From contig NZ_AP023287.1 in the NCBI RefSeq assembly GCF_014218295.1, positions 4,092,001 through 4,156,000 of the forward strand: 64,000 nt of DNA, given 5' to 3'. Position 1 is the first letter of the stretch, and the number at the start of each line of letters is the position of its first letter. A program made the position numbers and the translations under genes. This document shows, in pieces, positions 11,026 through 20,000 of this stretch. Source of the stretch: Mycolicibacterium litorale (GTDB taxonomy: Bacteria; Actinomycetota; Actinomycetes; Mycobacteriales; Mycobacteriaceae). The notes beneath the pieces were generated by a model. It was not told where the DNA came from and searched no databases. It was given only the letters and a program-made list of their open reading frames with translations.

Positions 11026-11172
11026 CTAGTAGGCCATGAACAGAATGGCGTCGCGGTCGTAGTCGCGGCCGGGATGCGACTCCGACAGGTGCTTCTGGGC
11101 CTTCTCGACCAGATCGTCCTCGTCCTTGCCGGTGATGGCCTCACCGCACGGGCAGTTCAAGTGTGTTTTCAT
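11026..11172 (-). CDS. DUF1059 small protein, 48 aa
   Basis: This short gene reads MKTHLNCPCGEAITGKDEDD, then a helix (LVEKAQKHLSESHPGRDYDRDAILFMAY). The CPCG pair, the KDEDDLVEKAQKHL helix and the late His are the DUF1059 pattern, seen in many actinobacterial proteins of this size. Codons are GC-rich in third positions. It is downstream of and on the same strand as the HhH-GPD gene. The molecular role of DUF1059 is unknown; the Cys pair suggests metal or redox chemistry but does not prove it. Confidence 0.78.
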   Translation of the reverse strand: MKTHLNCPCGEAITGKDEDDLVEKAQKHLSESHPGRDYDRDAILFMAY

Positions 11173-11205
11173 GTGCCCCAGCCTATTCGCATATCGGCAT
11201 ACGAG

Positions 11206-11796
11206 TCAGCTCTTGGCGGCCTTCGCCTGATCCTTGGCGGCGGCCTTCGCCTGCTTCTTGTACGACCGCACCTTCTCGAGCGCGCCCGGATCGGTCACGT
11301 CGGCGATCGACATGTACGTCCCGGCCTTGCCGTAGTCGCCTGCGGCCTCGCGCCAACCCTGCGGCGTCACCCCGTACTGCTTACCGAGCAGCGCCAGGAA
11401 GATCTTGGCCTTCTGCTCCCCGAACCCCGGCAGCGCCTTGAGCCGGCGCAGCACCTCGGCGCCGTCGGGATCGCCCGCGGTCCACAGCGCCGAGGTATCA
11501 CCGTCGTACCGGTCGACGATCAGCTGCGCCAGCGCCTGGATCCGCTTGGCCATCGAGCCCGGAAAGCGGTGCACCGCAGGCGTCGTCGAGCACAGCGCCG
11601 CAAACTGCTCCGGATCGTGCTCGGCGATCTCACGCGGGTCCAGCCCGCCCATCCGGTCGGCGATCTTCTTCGGGCCGGCGAACGCGGCCTCCATCGGATA
11701 CTGCTGGTCGAGCAGCATGCCGACCAGCAGCGCGAACGGGTTGGCCTCGAGCAACGCGTCGGCCGCCGGATCCTGGACAAGCTGCAGTTTCGCCAC
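11206..11796 (-). CDS. HhH-GPD-type base-excision repair protein
   Basis: This 196-residue protein has a helix-hairpin-helix segment, LKALPGFGEQKAKIFLALLGK at about residues 122-142, and an N-terminal helical half (ANPFALLVGMLLDQQ) typical of the HhH-GPD glycosylase superfamily. No iron-sulfur Cys cluster is present. The C-terminus is a Lys/Ala-rich tail (KKQAKAAAKDQAKAAKS) that may add non-specific DNA affinity. Synteny points to Rv1156. The substrate lesion is not predictable, and glycosylase activity is a family inference. Confidence 0.85.
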   Translation of the reverse strand: MAKLQLVQDPAADALLEANPFALLVGMLLDQQYPMEAAFAGPKKIADRMGGLDPREIAEHDPEQFAALCSTTPAVHRFPGSMAKRIQALAQLIVDRYDGDTSALWTAGDPDGAEVLRRLKALPGFGEQKAKIFLALLGKQYGVTPQGWREAAGDYGKAGTYMSIADVTDPGALEKVRSYKKQAKAAAKDQAKAAKS

Positions 11797-11834
11797 GCCG
11801 CCAGTTTAAGGTGGCCGAAACCCCATGAGGTGAG

Positions 11835-13031
11835 ATGTCCGGCGAGCTCGCGATAGTCCTGGCGGCGGTGCTGACGGTGGCCGCGGTGGCCGCCGCCGTC
11901 GTCGTGGTGCGCACCCGCCGCGTCGTGGCCACCCCGACCGAACGCGCGGTGCATGCCGCGCTGCACACCGCATCGTTGGCCGCCCGCACCCTGCGCCAGG
12001 GTCTCGACCCCACCTCCGCGGAGTCGGCCGCCCCGTTCCTGCGTGAGCTGACCGGCACCGACGGCATCGCGCTGTTCGACGGCGACGGACGGCTCCTCGC
12101 CCGCGACCCCGACGACGACGTGATCTGGGGCTCCGACGTGACCGCCGACGCGACGCGCGTCGTCCGGGAAGCCATCTCCGGGGAGCGCCGCGTCCTGACG
12201 TCGGTACGCGCCTCGACGGTCGTCGCCCAACCGCTGCTGACCGATGCCGGCGATCTGCTGGGCGTGCTCGCCGTGGTCACCACCGGCGATCCCGGACCGG
12301 GCATGCTCGGCGCCGTCGGCGAGGTGGCGCGCTACGCCGCGGGCCAACTCGAACTCGCCGAACTCGACGCCTCCCGCGCCCGCCTCGACCGCGCCGAGGT
12401 GCTCGCGCTGCGCGCCCAGATCAGCCCGCACTTCATCTACAACGCGCTCAACACCATCGCCTCGTTCGTGCGTACCGATCCGGACCGGGCGCGCGATCTG
12501 ATCCTCGAGTTCGCCGACTTCACCCGGTATTCGTTCCGCACCGCCGGGCCGTACACGACGCTCGCCGAGGAGCTGCGCAACATCGACCGCTACCTGACGC
12601 TGGAGCGGGCCCGGTTCGGCGCCGCGCTGGAGGTGCGCCTGCAGGTGGCGCCCGAGGTGCTCGGCGTGGTGGTGCCGTTCCTGGCGCTGCAACCGCTCGT
12701 CGAGAACGCGGTGCGGCACGGGCTGGCCGGCCGGGGCGGCGGCTCGATCGAGATCGTGGCCCGCGACGAGGGTTCCGACTGCCTCATCACCGTCGAGGAC
12801 GACGGCGTGGGGATGGACCCGGCCGCGCTGCGCACCGGTCCCGGCGATGCACTCGGCGGTGAGGGATCCCCCGGTCCCGGGCACACCGCGCACGTCGGGC
12901 TGACCAATGTGGACCATCGCCTGCGCGCGGCGTTCGGCAACGACTACGGTCTGGTGGTCGAAACGGCGATCGAGGCGGGCACGAAGGTCATCATGCGGGT
13001 ACCGAAGTTCCGGTCCGGGGTGCGGGTATGA
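11835..13031 (+). CDS. LytS-type sensor histidine kinase
   Basis: The 398-residue protein has one N-terminal membrane helix (residues 5-25) and a GAF-like sensing region (about 45-170). The His_kinase domain has QISPHFIYNALNTI with phospho-acceptor His199, then an HATPase with N-box PLVENAVRHGL and G-box DDGVGMD. It is translationally coupled (ATGA overlap) to the LytTR response regulator at 13028, and the same transcript continues into two symporter modules. The pair therefore probably senses a carboxylate or energy state and controls uptake. The ligand is unknown. The start ATG at 11835 precedes the membrane helix directly. Confidence 0.93.
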   Translation: MSGELAIVLAAVLTVAAVAAAVVVVRTRRVVATPTERAVHAALHTASLAARTLRQGLDPTSAESAAPFLRELTGTDGIALFDGDGRLLARDPDDDVIWGSDVTADATRVVREAISGERRVLTSVRASTVVAQPLLTDAGDLLGVLAVVTTGDPGPGMLGAVGEVARYAAGQLELAELDASRARLDRAEVLALRAQISPHFIYNALNTIASFVRTDPDRARDLILEFADFTRYSFRTAGPYTTLAEELRNIDRYLTLERARFGAALEVRLQVAPEVLGVVVPFLALQPLVENAVRHGLAGRGGGSIEIVARDEGSDCLITVEDDGVGMDPAALRTGPGDALGGEGSPGPGHTAHVGLTNVDHRLRAAFGNDYGLVVETAIEAGTKVIMRVPKFRSGVRV

Positions 13032-13810
13032 GGTCCGGCCTGACCGTCCTCGCCGTCGACGACGAGGTGCCCGCCCTCGACGAACTGGCCTACCTGCTGG
13101 GCCGCCACCCCGACATCGGCGCGGTGGTGCGCGTCGGTGACGCCACCTCGGCGCTGCGTGAGCTGAACCAGCGCACCATCGACGCCATCTTCCTCGACAT
13201 CAACATGCCCGGCCTGTCCGGCATCGAATTGGCGGGCGTGCTGCGGAACTTCGCCCACCGGCCCGCGATCGTCTTCGTCACCGCGCACGACGACAAGGCC
13301 GTCGCCGCCTTCGATCTCGGGGCGGTCGACTACCTGCTCAAGCCGATCCGGCAGGACCGCCTCGACGAAGCCGTCCGCCGGGTGGGCGTCGCCCGCAACG
13401 CCGAAGCCCCGACCCCCGGCGACGAACCGGACTCCGATGTCGTACCCGCCGAAGTCGGCGGCATCACCCACCTGGTGCCCCGGGAGAGCATCGGATGGGT
13501 GGAGGCCGAGGGTGACTACGCCCGGCTGCATTCCGCGTCGGGATCGCATCTGGTGCGCATCCCGTTGAGCACCCTCGAAACCCGTTGGCGTGAGCGCGGA
13601 TTCCAACGGATCCATCGCTCGTACCTGGTGGCGCTGCGGTTGGTGACGGGGCTGCGCACCAGCGACGGGGCGATGCTCGTGCGGTTGCGCGCCAACGGCT
13701 CCTCCCCCGCCGTCGAGTTGCCGGTGAGCCGCCGCCAGGCCCGCGAACTGCGGGACCGGCTGGTGCGCGATCCGCTGCGGCACCTGCGGCCCGCCGGCGG
13801 CGATGACTGA
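13028..13810 (+). CDS. LytTR-family response regulator
   Basis: The 260-residue protein has a CheY receiver at residues 1-120, with acidic pocket DDE, phospho-acceptor Asp57 in FLDINMPG, and the conserved Lys in YLLKPI. A LytTR DNA-binding domain (about 145-255; VEAEGDYARLHS, FQRIHRSYLVAL) follows. LytTR proteins bind direct repeats upstream of membrane-protein genes. It overlaps the kinase by 4 bp and the next small membrane gene by 8 bp, so the whole set is one operon. Its most likely targets are the symporter genes that follow. Confidence 0.93.
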   Translation: MRSGLTVLAVDDEVPALDELAYLLGRHPDIGAVVRVGDATSALRELNQRTIDAIFLDINMPGLSGIELAGVLRNFAHRPAIVFVTAHDDKAVAAFDLGAVDYLLKPIRQDRLDEAVRRVGVARNAEAPTPGDEPDSDVVPAEVGGITHLVPRESIGWVEAEGDYARLHSASGSHLVRIPLSTLETRWRERGFQRIHRSYLVALRLVTGLRTSDGAMLVRLRANGSSPAVELPVSRRQARELRDRLVRDPLRHLRPAGGDD

Positions 13811-14177
13811 GCCCGGCCGACCGCAGCGCGAACGGGTGGTGCTGGCCCACCGTCGCGGCGCCCGCATGGTGCGCACCCGCGTCGAGGTACAGGAGCAGAC
13901 CCAGGTCGGTGACGCGCTCGTGCGGGGTCTGGTGCGCGCGCAACTCGGTCTGGCGCTGCGTCTGGCGACGGTGGTGGTGTGCGTGGTGGGCGCGATCCCG
14001 TTGGCCTCGGCGGTGTTCCCCGGCTGGGCCGCCTTCACCGTCGCCGGGATCCGGCTCAACTGGCTGGTGCTGGGCCTGCTGGTGTACCCGCTGCTCTACG
14101 GGGTGGGCCGGCTGTACGTGCGGCTGGCCGAACAGGCGGAGCGCGATTTCATGCGCGTCGTCGACAGCGAGCCATGA
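13803..14177 (+). CDS. Two-helix membrane protein coupled to the symporter
   Basis: This 124-residue protein has an N-terminal basic region and two transmembrane helices (about 50-72 and 82-104) ending in LYVRLAEQAERDF. The layout resembles DUF485 proteins, which accompany ActP-type symporters, though the sequence signature is weak compared with the clear DUF485 gene at 16062. It overlaps the regulator upstream by 8 bp and the symporter downstream by 4 bp (ATGA). A role as accessory subunit of the 14174 transporter is inferred from context. Confidence 0.85.
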   Translation: MTEPGRPQRERVVLAHRRGARMVRTRVEVQEQTQVGDALVRGLVRAQLGLALRLATVVVCVVGAIPLASAVFPGWAAFTVAGIRLNWLVLGLLVYPLLYGVGRLYVRLAEQAERDFMRVVDSEP

Positions 14178-15910
14178 CCGGATCCCCGCTGACGGCCGCG
14201 GCGCTGCTCGCCGCCGCGGTGGCCACGATCGCGATCGGCGCCTACGGCGTCCGGCTCTCACGCACCACGTCGGACTTCCTCGTCGCCTCCCGCACCGTCG
14301 GGCCGCAGTGGAACGCCGCCGCGATCTCCGGCGAATACCTCTCGGCCGCATCGTTTCTCGGCGTCGCCGGGTTGATCGCGAAATACGGCGCCGACGCGCT
14401 GTGGTACCCCGTTGGATTCACCGCCGGCTACCTCGGGCTGCTGCTGTTCGTCGCCGCGCCGCTGCGGCGCTCGGGCGCCTACACGGTGCCGGACTTCGCC
14501 GAGTTCCGGCTCGGCTCGCGGCGGCTGCGCAAGGTCGCGATGCTCGTGGTCATCGTGATCTGCGTGGTGTACCTGGTGCCGCAATACCAGGGTGCGGGCC
14601 TCGCGTTGAAGACGCTGCTCGGGATGCCGGTGTGGATCGGGCCGGTGGTGGTCGGCGGCATCGTCATCACCAACGTGGTGGCGGGCGGTATGCGCTCGAT
14701 CACCTTCGTCCAGGCGTTCCAGTACTGGCTGAAGCTGACGGCCATCGCGGTCCCCGCACTGGCGCTGCTCGGGTTGTTCTTCGCCGACCGCGGCGAACTG
14801 GGCGGCCCGCTCCCCCCGGCCGTCACCCATGACACGACCGTCGCCATCGAGACCGACGTCGTCGTGCAGGTCGCCGAGCCCGCGGGCATCACGGTGACCG
14901 GCACGCTCGACGGCGAACCGGTGACCTCCGCGCCGGTCGGGGCACCGGGTGAGCACCGGCTCGCAGAAGGCACCACCATGACGCTGGCCGAGGGTGCGGT
15001 CACACCGGTGCTCGCCGGCACCCCCGCGGCGGGCGGCGAGTGGCTGGCCTCCGGCGGCGGCCTCGGGGGTGCACATCCGCTCTACCAGGTGCTGTCGATC
15101 ATCGTGGCGACGTTCCTCGGCACGATGGGACTGCCGCACGTGCTGGTGCGGTTCTACACCAACCCCGACGGCCGGGTCGCCCGGCGGACCGCGCTGGCGG
15201 TGATCGCGCTGCTGGCGCTGTTCTACCTGTTCCCCATGCTGCTCGGGGTGTTCTCCCGCCTCTACGTACCGCAGCTGCTGATCACCGGCACCGCCGACGC
15301 CGCGGTGCTGCTCGCGCCGGGCGCCGCGATCGGCGGGGTGTTCGGCGAGTTGCTCGCCGCGCTCGTCGCCGCCGGGGCGATCGCGGCGTTCCTCGCCACC
15401 TCGTCGGGGCTGCTGGTGAGCATCGCCGGGGCGCTGGCCACCGATGTGCTGCGCGGCCGGGTGCGTGACTTCCGGGTGGCCGCGCTCGTCGGCGGGCTGA
15501 TCCCGATCCCGTTGTCGCTCATCACCTCCGGCCTCGAGTTGTCGCGCAGCGTCGGGTTGGCGTTCGCCGTGGCGGCGTCGACGCTGTGCCCGCTGCTGGT
15601 GTTGGGCATCTGGTGGCGGGGACTGACCGCGGTCGGCGCCTCGTGCGGGCTGGTGGTGGGCGGGCTGGCGTCGGGGACCGCGGTGACGCTCGCGATCGCC
15701 GGCGTGGTCGACGAGGAGGCGGCCGGCGGATGGGCGGCGGTGGTCGTCGGCTATCCCGCCGCGGTGACCGTGCCGCTGGCGTTCCTGACGATGATCGCCG
15801 TCAGCCGGTGCACCCGGGGCAGCGCACCGCCCGACGTGGCGCAGATCTTCGCGCGGATGCACGTGCCGGAACGGCTGGGGATGGGCATCGAGCGGGTGCC
15901 CCGCGACTGA
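14174..15910 (+). CDS. Sodium:solute symporter (SSS family) with a large loop insertion
   Basis: From the ATG at 14174 the protein has 578 residues with the SSS/LeuT-type helices. These include AAISGEYLSAASFLGVAG in the early helices and GTMGLPHVLVRFYT, both hallmarks of the ActP acetate subfamily. Relative to the 541-residue relative at 16412 it carries an extra, helix-free, Thr/Val/Glu-rich segment of about 85 residues (roughly 210-295; GGPLPPAVTHDTT to GGEWLASGG). This probably forms an extracellular domain. Coupling to a LytS/LytTR pair suggests regulated uptake of a short-chain monocarboxylate. The exact substrate is unknown. Confidence 0.92.
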   Translation: MTGSPLTAAALLAAAVATIAIGAYGVRLSRTTSDFLVASRTVGPQWNAAAISGEYLSAASFLGVAGLIAKYGADALWYPVGFTAGYLGLLLFVAAPLRRSGAYTVPDFAEFRLGSRRLRKVAMLVVIVICVVYLVPQYQGAGLALKTLLGMPVWIGPVVVGGIVITNVVAGGMRSITFVQAFQYWLKLTAIAVPALALLGLFFADRGELGGPLPPAVTHDTTVAIETDVVVQVAEPAGITVTGTLDGEPVTSAPVGAPGEHRLAEGTTMTLAEGAVTPVLAGTPAAGGEWLASGGGLGGAHPLYQVLSIIVATFLGTMGLPHVLVRFYTNPDGRVARRTALAVIALLALFYLFPMLLGVFSRLYVPQLLITGTADAAVLLAPGAAIGGVFGELLAALVAAGAIAAFLATSSGLLVSIAGALATDVLRGRVRDFRVAALVGGLIPIPLSLITSGLELSRSVGLAFAVAASTLCPLLVLGIWWRGLTAVGASCGLVVGGLASGTAVTLAIAGVVDEEAAGGWAAVVVGYPAAVTVPLAFLTMIAVSRCTRGSAPPDVAQIFARMHVPERLGMGIERVPRD

Positions 15911-15997
15911 GGGCGTGCGCGCCGTTTGTCGTCGGCGACCGACCGTTCACCGCACCGCCCGACGGCTTCACCGTGTGACCGACCCGAGGTGCGGGTA

Positions 15998-16013
15998 TGT
16001 GACCTGCATCTCA
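15998..16013. promoter_or_regulatory. Candidate CRP/Cmr-type binding site before the acetate symporter operon
   Basis: TGTGA-CCTGCA-TCTCA matches the TGTGA-N6-TCACA palindrome at nine of ten positions, 49 bp before the DUF485 start. A second TGTGA half-site lies just upstream near 15974. Carbon-regulated control would fit the gene product; binding is inferred. Confidence 0.4.
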
Positions 16014-16061
16014 TCTAGTTTCGGCCGAGAACCGGTTCACACGACGAGGTCAGGAGACACG

Positions 16062-16415
16062 GTGCCCGATACGGACATTCCACCGCGGGAGGCAGGGATG
16101 CCCAGCGGTGAACAGTACTTGGCCATGCAGGCCAGCCCCGAATTCCAGGAGCTGCGGAACAGGTTGCGCCGCTTCGTGTTCCCGATGAGCGCGGCATTCC
16201 TCATCTGGTACACCACCTACGTGCTGCTCGGCGCCTTCGCGCACGACTTCATGGCGATCCGGGTTTGGGGCAACATCAACGTCGGCCTGCTGATCGGCAT
16301 CGGCCAGTTCGTCACCACCTTCCTCATCACCGCCGTCTACGTGCGGTTCGCGAACAAGGTCATCGATCCGCGCGCCGCCGCGATCCGCGCCGAACTGGAA
16401 GGACACGCACCGTGA
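16062..16415 (+). CDS. DUF485 membrane protein, accessory to the acetate symporter
   Basis: The GTG at 16062 follows AGGAG at 16053-16057 and gives 117 residues. Two transmembrane helices carry the DUF485 signature: RRFVFPMSAAFLIWYTTYVLL, then INVGLLIGIGQFVTTFLITAVYVRFANKVIDPRAAAIR. This protein is the constant partner (YjcH-like) of ActP. Its stop overlaps the symporter start by 4 bp (GTGA). The upstream 151 bp hold a candidate CRP site, so this is probably the first gene of its own transcript. Confidence 0.92.
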   Translation: MPDTDIPPREAGMPSGEQYLAMQASPEFQELRNRLRRFVFPMSAAFLIWYTTYVLLGAFAHDFMAIRVWGNINVGLLIGIGQFVTTFLITAVYVRFANKVIDPRAAAIRAELEGHAP

Positions 16416-18037
16416 CCGTGGTGGCCGCCGAGACCATCGGCAACCCCGTCGCCAATATGGCGATCTTCGCGCTGTTCGTCCTGGTGACGCTGTTCATCGT
16501 GATCAAGGCCAGCAAGAAGAACGCCACCGCGACCGAGTTCTTCACTGCGGGCCGCGCGTTCACCGGCCCGCAGAACGGCATCGCGATCAGCGGCGACTAC
16601 CTGTCGGCCGCCAGCTTCCTCGGCATCGCCGGTGCCATCGCCGTCTACGGCTACGACGGGTTCCTCTACTCGATCGGGTTCCTGGTGGCCTGGCTGGTGG
16701 CGCTGCTACTGGTGGCCGAATTGCTGCGCAACACAGGCAAATTCACCATGGCCGACGTGCTGAGCTTCCGGCTCAAGCAGCGCCCGGTGCGGTTGGCCGC
16801 GGCCACCAACACCCTGGCCGTGTCACTGTTCTACCTGCTGGCCCAGATGGCGGGCGCCGGCGTGCTGGTCGCGCTGCTGCTCAACATCGAAAGCGACCTC
16901 GGCCAGTCGATCGTGATCGCGGTCGTCGGCGTGCTGATGATCGTCTACGTCCTGGTCGGCGGGATGAAGGGCACCACCTGGGTGCAGATCATCAAGGCGG
17001 TGCTGCTCATCGGCGGCGCCGGGATCATGACCGTAATGGTGCTGGCCAAGTTCGGTTTCAACTTCTCCGAGATCCTCGGCACCGCGCAGTCGATGGTCAG
17101 CGGCAGCGGGGACGCGAAGGTCGCCGCGCGTGACGTCCTCGCCCCCGGCGCGCAGTACGGCGCCTCGCTGACCACGCAGATCAACTTCATCTCCCTCGCA
17201 CTGGCGCTGGTCCTGGGGACCGCCGGGCTGCCGCACGTCCTGATGCGCTTCTACACGGTGCCCACCGCGAAAGAGGCGCGGCGCAGCGTGGTCTGGGCGA
17301 TCGCGTTGATCGGTGCCTTCTACCTGTTCACGCTCGCCCTCGGGTACGGCGCCGCGGCGCTGGTCGGTCCGGACCGCATCCTGGCCGCACCGGGCGGGGT
17401 GAACTCCGCCGCACCGCAGCTGGCGTTCGAACTGGGCGGCGTGGTGTTGCTCGGCATCATCTCGGCGGTGGCGTTCGCGACGATCCTCGCGGTCGTCGCC
17501 GGGCTGACGATCACCGCGTCGGCGTCGTTCGCCCACGACATCTACGCCAGCGTGATGAAGAGCCACCAGGTCACCGAGAGTGAGCAGGTCAGGATCTCGC
17601 GGATCACCGCGGTGGTGCTGGGCACGTTCGCGATCGGTCTTGGCATCCTGGCCCGCGAGCAGAACGTCGCGTTCCTGGTGGCACTCGCGTTCGCCGTGGC
17701 GGCCGCGGCGAACCTGCCGACGATCCTGTACTCGCTGTACTGGCGGCGGTTCAACACCCGCGGCGCCCTGTGGAGCATGTACGGCGGGTTGATCTCGACG
17801 ATCGTGCTGATCGTGTTCTCACCTGCGGTGTCCGGGACGGCCACCTCGATGATCAAGGGTGTCGACTTCGCGTGGTTCCCACTGGCCAATCCGGGGATCG
17901 TGTCGATCCCGCTGGCGTTCATCCTCGGCATCGTCGGCACCCTGACGTCCCCGGACGATGAGGATCCGACGATCGCGGCCGAGATGGAGGTGCGTTCACT
18001 GACCGGCGTGGGCGCCGAGAAGGCGGTCGCCCACTGA
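16412..18037 (+). CDS. actP: Cation/acetate symporter (ActP/MctC-type)
   Basis: This 541-residue SSS-family transporter has about 13 helices. Signatures are AISGDYLSAASFLGIAGAIAVYGYDG near residue 55, FYLLAQMAGAGVLVALLL, and GTAGLPHVLMRFYTVPTAKEARRSV. It takes up acetate and related monocarboxylates with Na+ or H+; the corynebacterial relative is MctC. The paralogue at 14174 lies just upstream, so the strain carries two tandem modules of small membrane protein plus symporter behind one two-component system. The GTG at 16412 is fixed by the 4-bp overlap with the DUF485 gene. Confidence 0.93.
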   Translation: MTVVAAETIGNPVANMAIFALFVLVTLFIVIKASKKNATATEFFTAGRAFTGPQNGIAISGDYLSAASFLGIAGAIAVYGYDGFLYSIGFLVAWLVALLLVAELLRNTGKFTMADVLSFRLKQRPVRLAAATNTLAVSLFYLLAQMAGAGVLVALLLNIESDLGQSIVIAVVGVLMIVYVLVGGMKGTTWVQIIKAVLLIGGAGIMTVMVLAKFGFNFSEILGTAQSMVSGSGDAKVAARDVLAPGAQYGASLTTQINFISLALALVLGTAGLPHVLMRFYTVPTAKEARRSVVWAIALIGAFYLFTLALGYGAAALVGPDRILAAPGGVNSAAPQLAFELGGVVLLGIISAVAFATILAVVAGLTITASASFAHDIYASVMKSHQVTESEQVRISRITAVVLGTFAIGLGILAREQNVAFLVALAFAVAAAANLPTILYSLYWRRFNTRGALWSMYGGLISTIVLIVFSPAVSGTATSMIKGVDFAWFPLANPGIVSIPLAFILGIVGTLTSPDDEDPTIAAEMEVRSLTGVGAEKAVAH

Positions 18038-18089
18038 GCTGCCTGCGGTCCGACTGAATGGGGCGGGGCCGCCGCGCGTTGCAGTTACC

Positions 18090-19319
18090 GTGACGACGCG
18101 CCGCGACCTCGCCCCCGACCGTCCCCTACCGTCTGATGCTGTGCCGAGCCGCGTGAGACGATTCGCTTTTCCCCTTCTGGCGTACGCGTTCGCGGCGATG
18201 ATGCTCGGCACCACGGTTCCCACGCCGCTCTACTCGCTCTACGCCGACCGGATGAACTTCGAGGTGTTCACCACCACGGTCGTCTTCGCGGCCTATGCGG
18301 GCGGCGTGTTGTTCGCGCTGCTGGCCTTCGGACGGTGGTCCGACGCCGTGGGACGCCGGCCGATGCTGATGGCCGGGGTGGTGTTCTCGATCGTCAGCGC
18401 CGCGGTGTTTTTGGCCGCCGACTCGGTGGCCCTGCTGCTGGTCGGTCGGGTGCTGTCGGGTCTGTCGGCCGGTGTCTTCACCGGCACCGCGACGGCGGCG
18501 GTCATCGAGGCCGCACCGGAGCGGTGGCGCGGCCGCGCGGCGGCGGTCGCCACGGTCGCCAACATCGGCGGGCTCGGTGGGGGCCCGTTGCTCGCCGGTC
18601 TGCTCGTGCAGTACGCCCCACATCCGCTGCACCTGGTGTTCGTCGTCCACATCGTGATGGCGGTGCTGGCCGGGCTCGCGGTGCTCACCGTGCCGGAGAC
18701 CTCGCAGCGCCGCGGCGGTATCGGCCTGCAGCGGCTCTCGGTGCCGCCCGAGGCGCTGCCGGTGTTCGTGATCGCGGCGCTGGCCGCCTTCGCCGGATTC
18801 GCCGTCACCGGACTGTTCACCGCGGTGGCGCCGTCGTTTCTGGCCGAGGTCATCGGCATCGGCAACCACGCCGTGGCCGGGGCGATCGTCTGCTCGATCT
18901 TCGCGAGCTCGGCGGTCACCCAGGTGCTCGCCAACCGCATCCCACCGCCGCGGGCGGTGGCGGTCGGCTGCGCGATCCTGGTGGCGGGAATGGCGGTGCT
19001 CGCTGTGGCACTTCACCTCTCATCGCTGCCCGGCCTCATCGCGGCCGCGCTGATCTCCGGCGTCGGGCAGGGTATGAGTTTCAGCCGCGGGCTGGCCGCC
19101 GTCGCCGAACGCACCCCGCCGGAGCGGCGCGCCGAGGTCAGCTCCACCTACTTCGTCGTCGCCTACGTGGCGATCTCACTGCCGGTGATCGGTGAGGGCC
19201 TGGCCGCACAGGCGCTGGGATTGCAGACGGCGGGGGTGTGTTTCGCGATCGCGGTCGCGGTGCTCGCCACCGTATGCCTGATCGCCATCGTGTCGCGGGA
19301 GAAGAGGAGCGCGGGCTAA
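18090..19319 (+). CDS. MFS transporter
   Basis: This 409-residue protein has twelve predicted helices and the MFS loop motif FGRWSDAVGRRPML between helices 2 and 3. A second characteristic motif, VLSGLSAGVFTGTATAAVIEAAP, follows. The family exports drugs or small metabolites by proton antiport. No substrate clue lies nearby. The start is a GTG at 18090 without a strong ribosome site. Its TAA stop interlocks with the TAG of the convergent DUF5302 gene at 19316-19319. Confidence 0.9.
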   Translation: MTTRRDLAPDRPLPSDAVPSRVRRFAFPLLAYAFAAMMLGTTVPTPLYSLYADRMNFEVFTTTVVFAAYAGGVLFALLAFGRWSDAVGRRPMLMAGVVFSIVSAAVFLAADSVALLLVGRVLSGLSAGVFTGTATAAVIEAAPERWRGRAAAVATVANIGGLGGGPLLAGLLVQYAPHPLHLVFVVHIVMAVLAGLAVLTVPETSQRRGGIGLQRLSVPPEALPVFVIAALAAFAGFAVTGLFTAVAPSFLAEVIGIGNHAVAGAIVCSIFASSAVTQVLANRIPPPRAVAVGCAILVAGMAVLAVALHLSSLPGLIAAALISGVGQGMSFSRGLAAVAERTPPERRAEVSSTYFVVAYVAISLPVIGEGLAAQALGLQTAGVCFAIAVAVLATVCLIAIVSREKRSAG

Positions 19320-19483
19320 CCGCTCTTGCGGCGGAACTCGCGACGGTTCTCCACCGGGCCGTGGGCCTTCGGTTTCTTGGGCCCGCCGTCGCGGTGCGCG
19401 GCCGAACCCGCCGAGTTGGCCTTCTTGCGTTCGAGGGCCTCCCGGAACTTGCGCTTGGTGTCGTCTTCCGGTGCGTCAGCCAT
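19316..19483 (-). CDS. DUF5302 small protein, 55 aa
   Basis: From the ATG at 19483 the protein reads MADAPEDDTKRKFREALERKK, followed by a Gly/Pro/Lys-rich tail ending ENRREFRRKSG. The N-terminal KRKFREALERK helix and the basic tail are the pattern of the actinobacterial DUF5302 family. An upstream ATG would add 14 residues of poor character. Function unknown; it is a disordered, highly basic protein. It sits downstream of the PPOX gene on the same strand. Confidence 0.75.
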   Translation of the reverse strand: MADAPEDDTKRKFREALERKKANSAGSAAHRDGGPKKPKAHGPVENRREFRRKSG

Positions 19484-19525
19484 GCCGGCAGCGTAGCGCG
19501 TGCGTGCGCCCGCCGTCGCGTCCAT

Positions 19526-19978
<453 letters not shown>

Positions 19979-20000
19979 CTACGTTCCTAAACTCTGCGGT

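Noticed and set aside
14258..15862. A 534-residue minus-strand frame opposite the symporter
   Set aside because: The composition is His/Arg/Gln/Asp-rich with no domain, and it mirrors conserved transmembrane codons.
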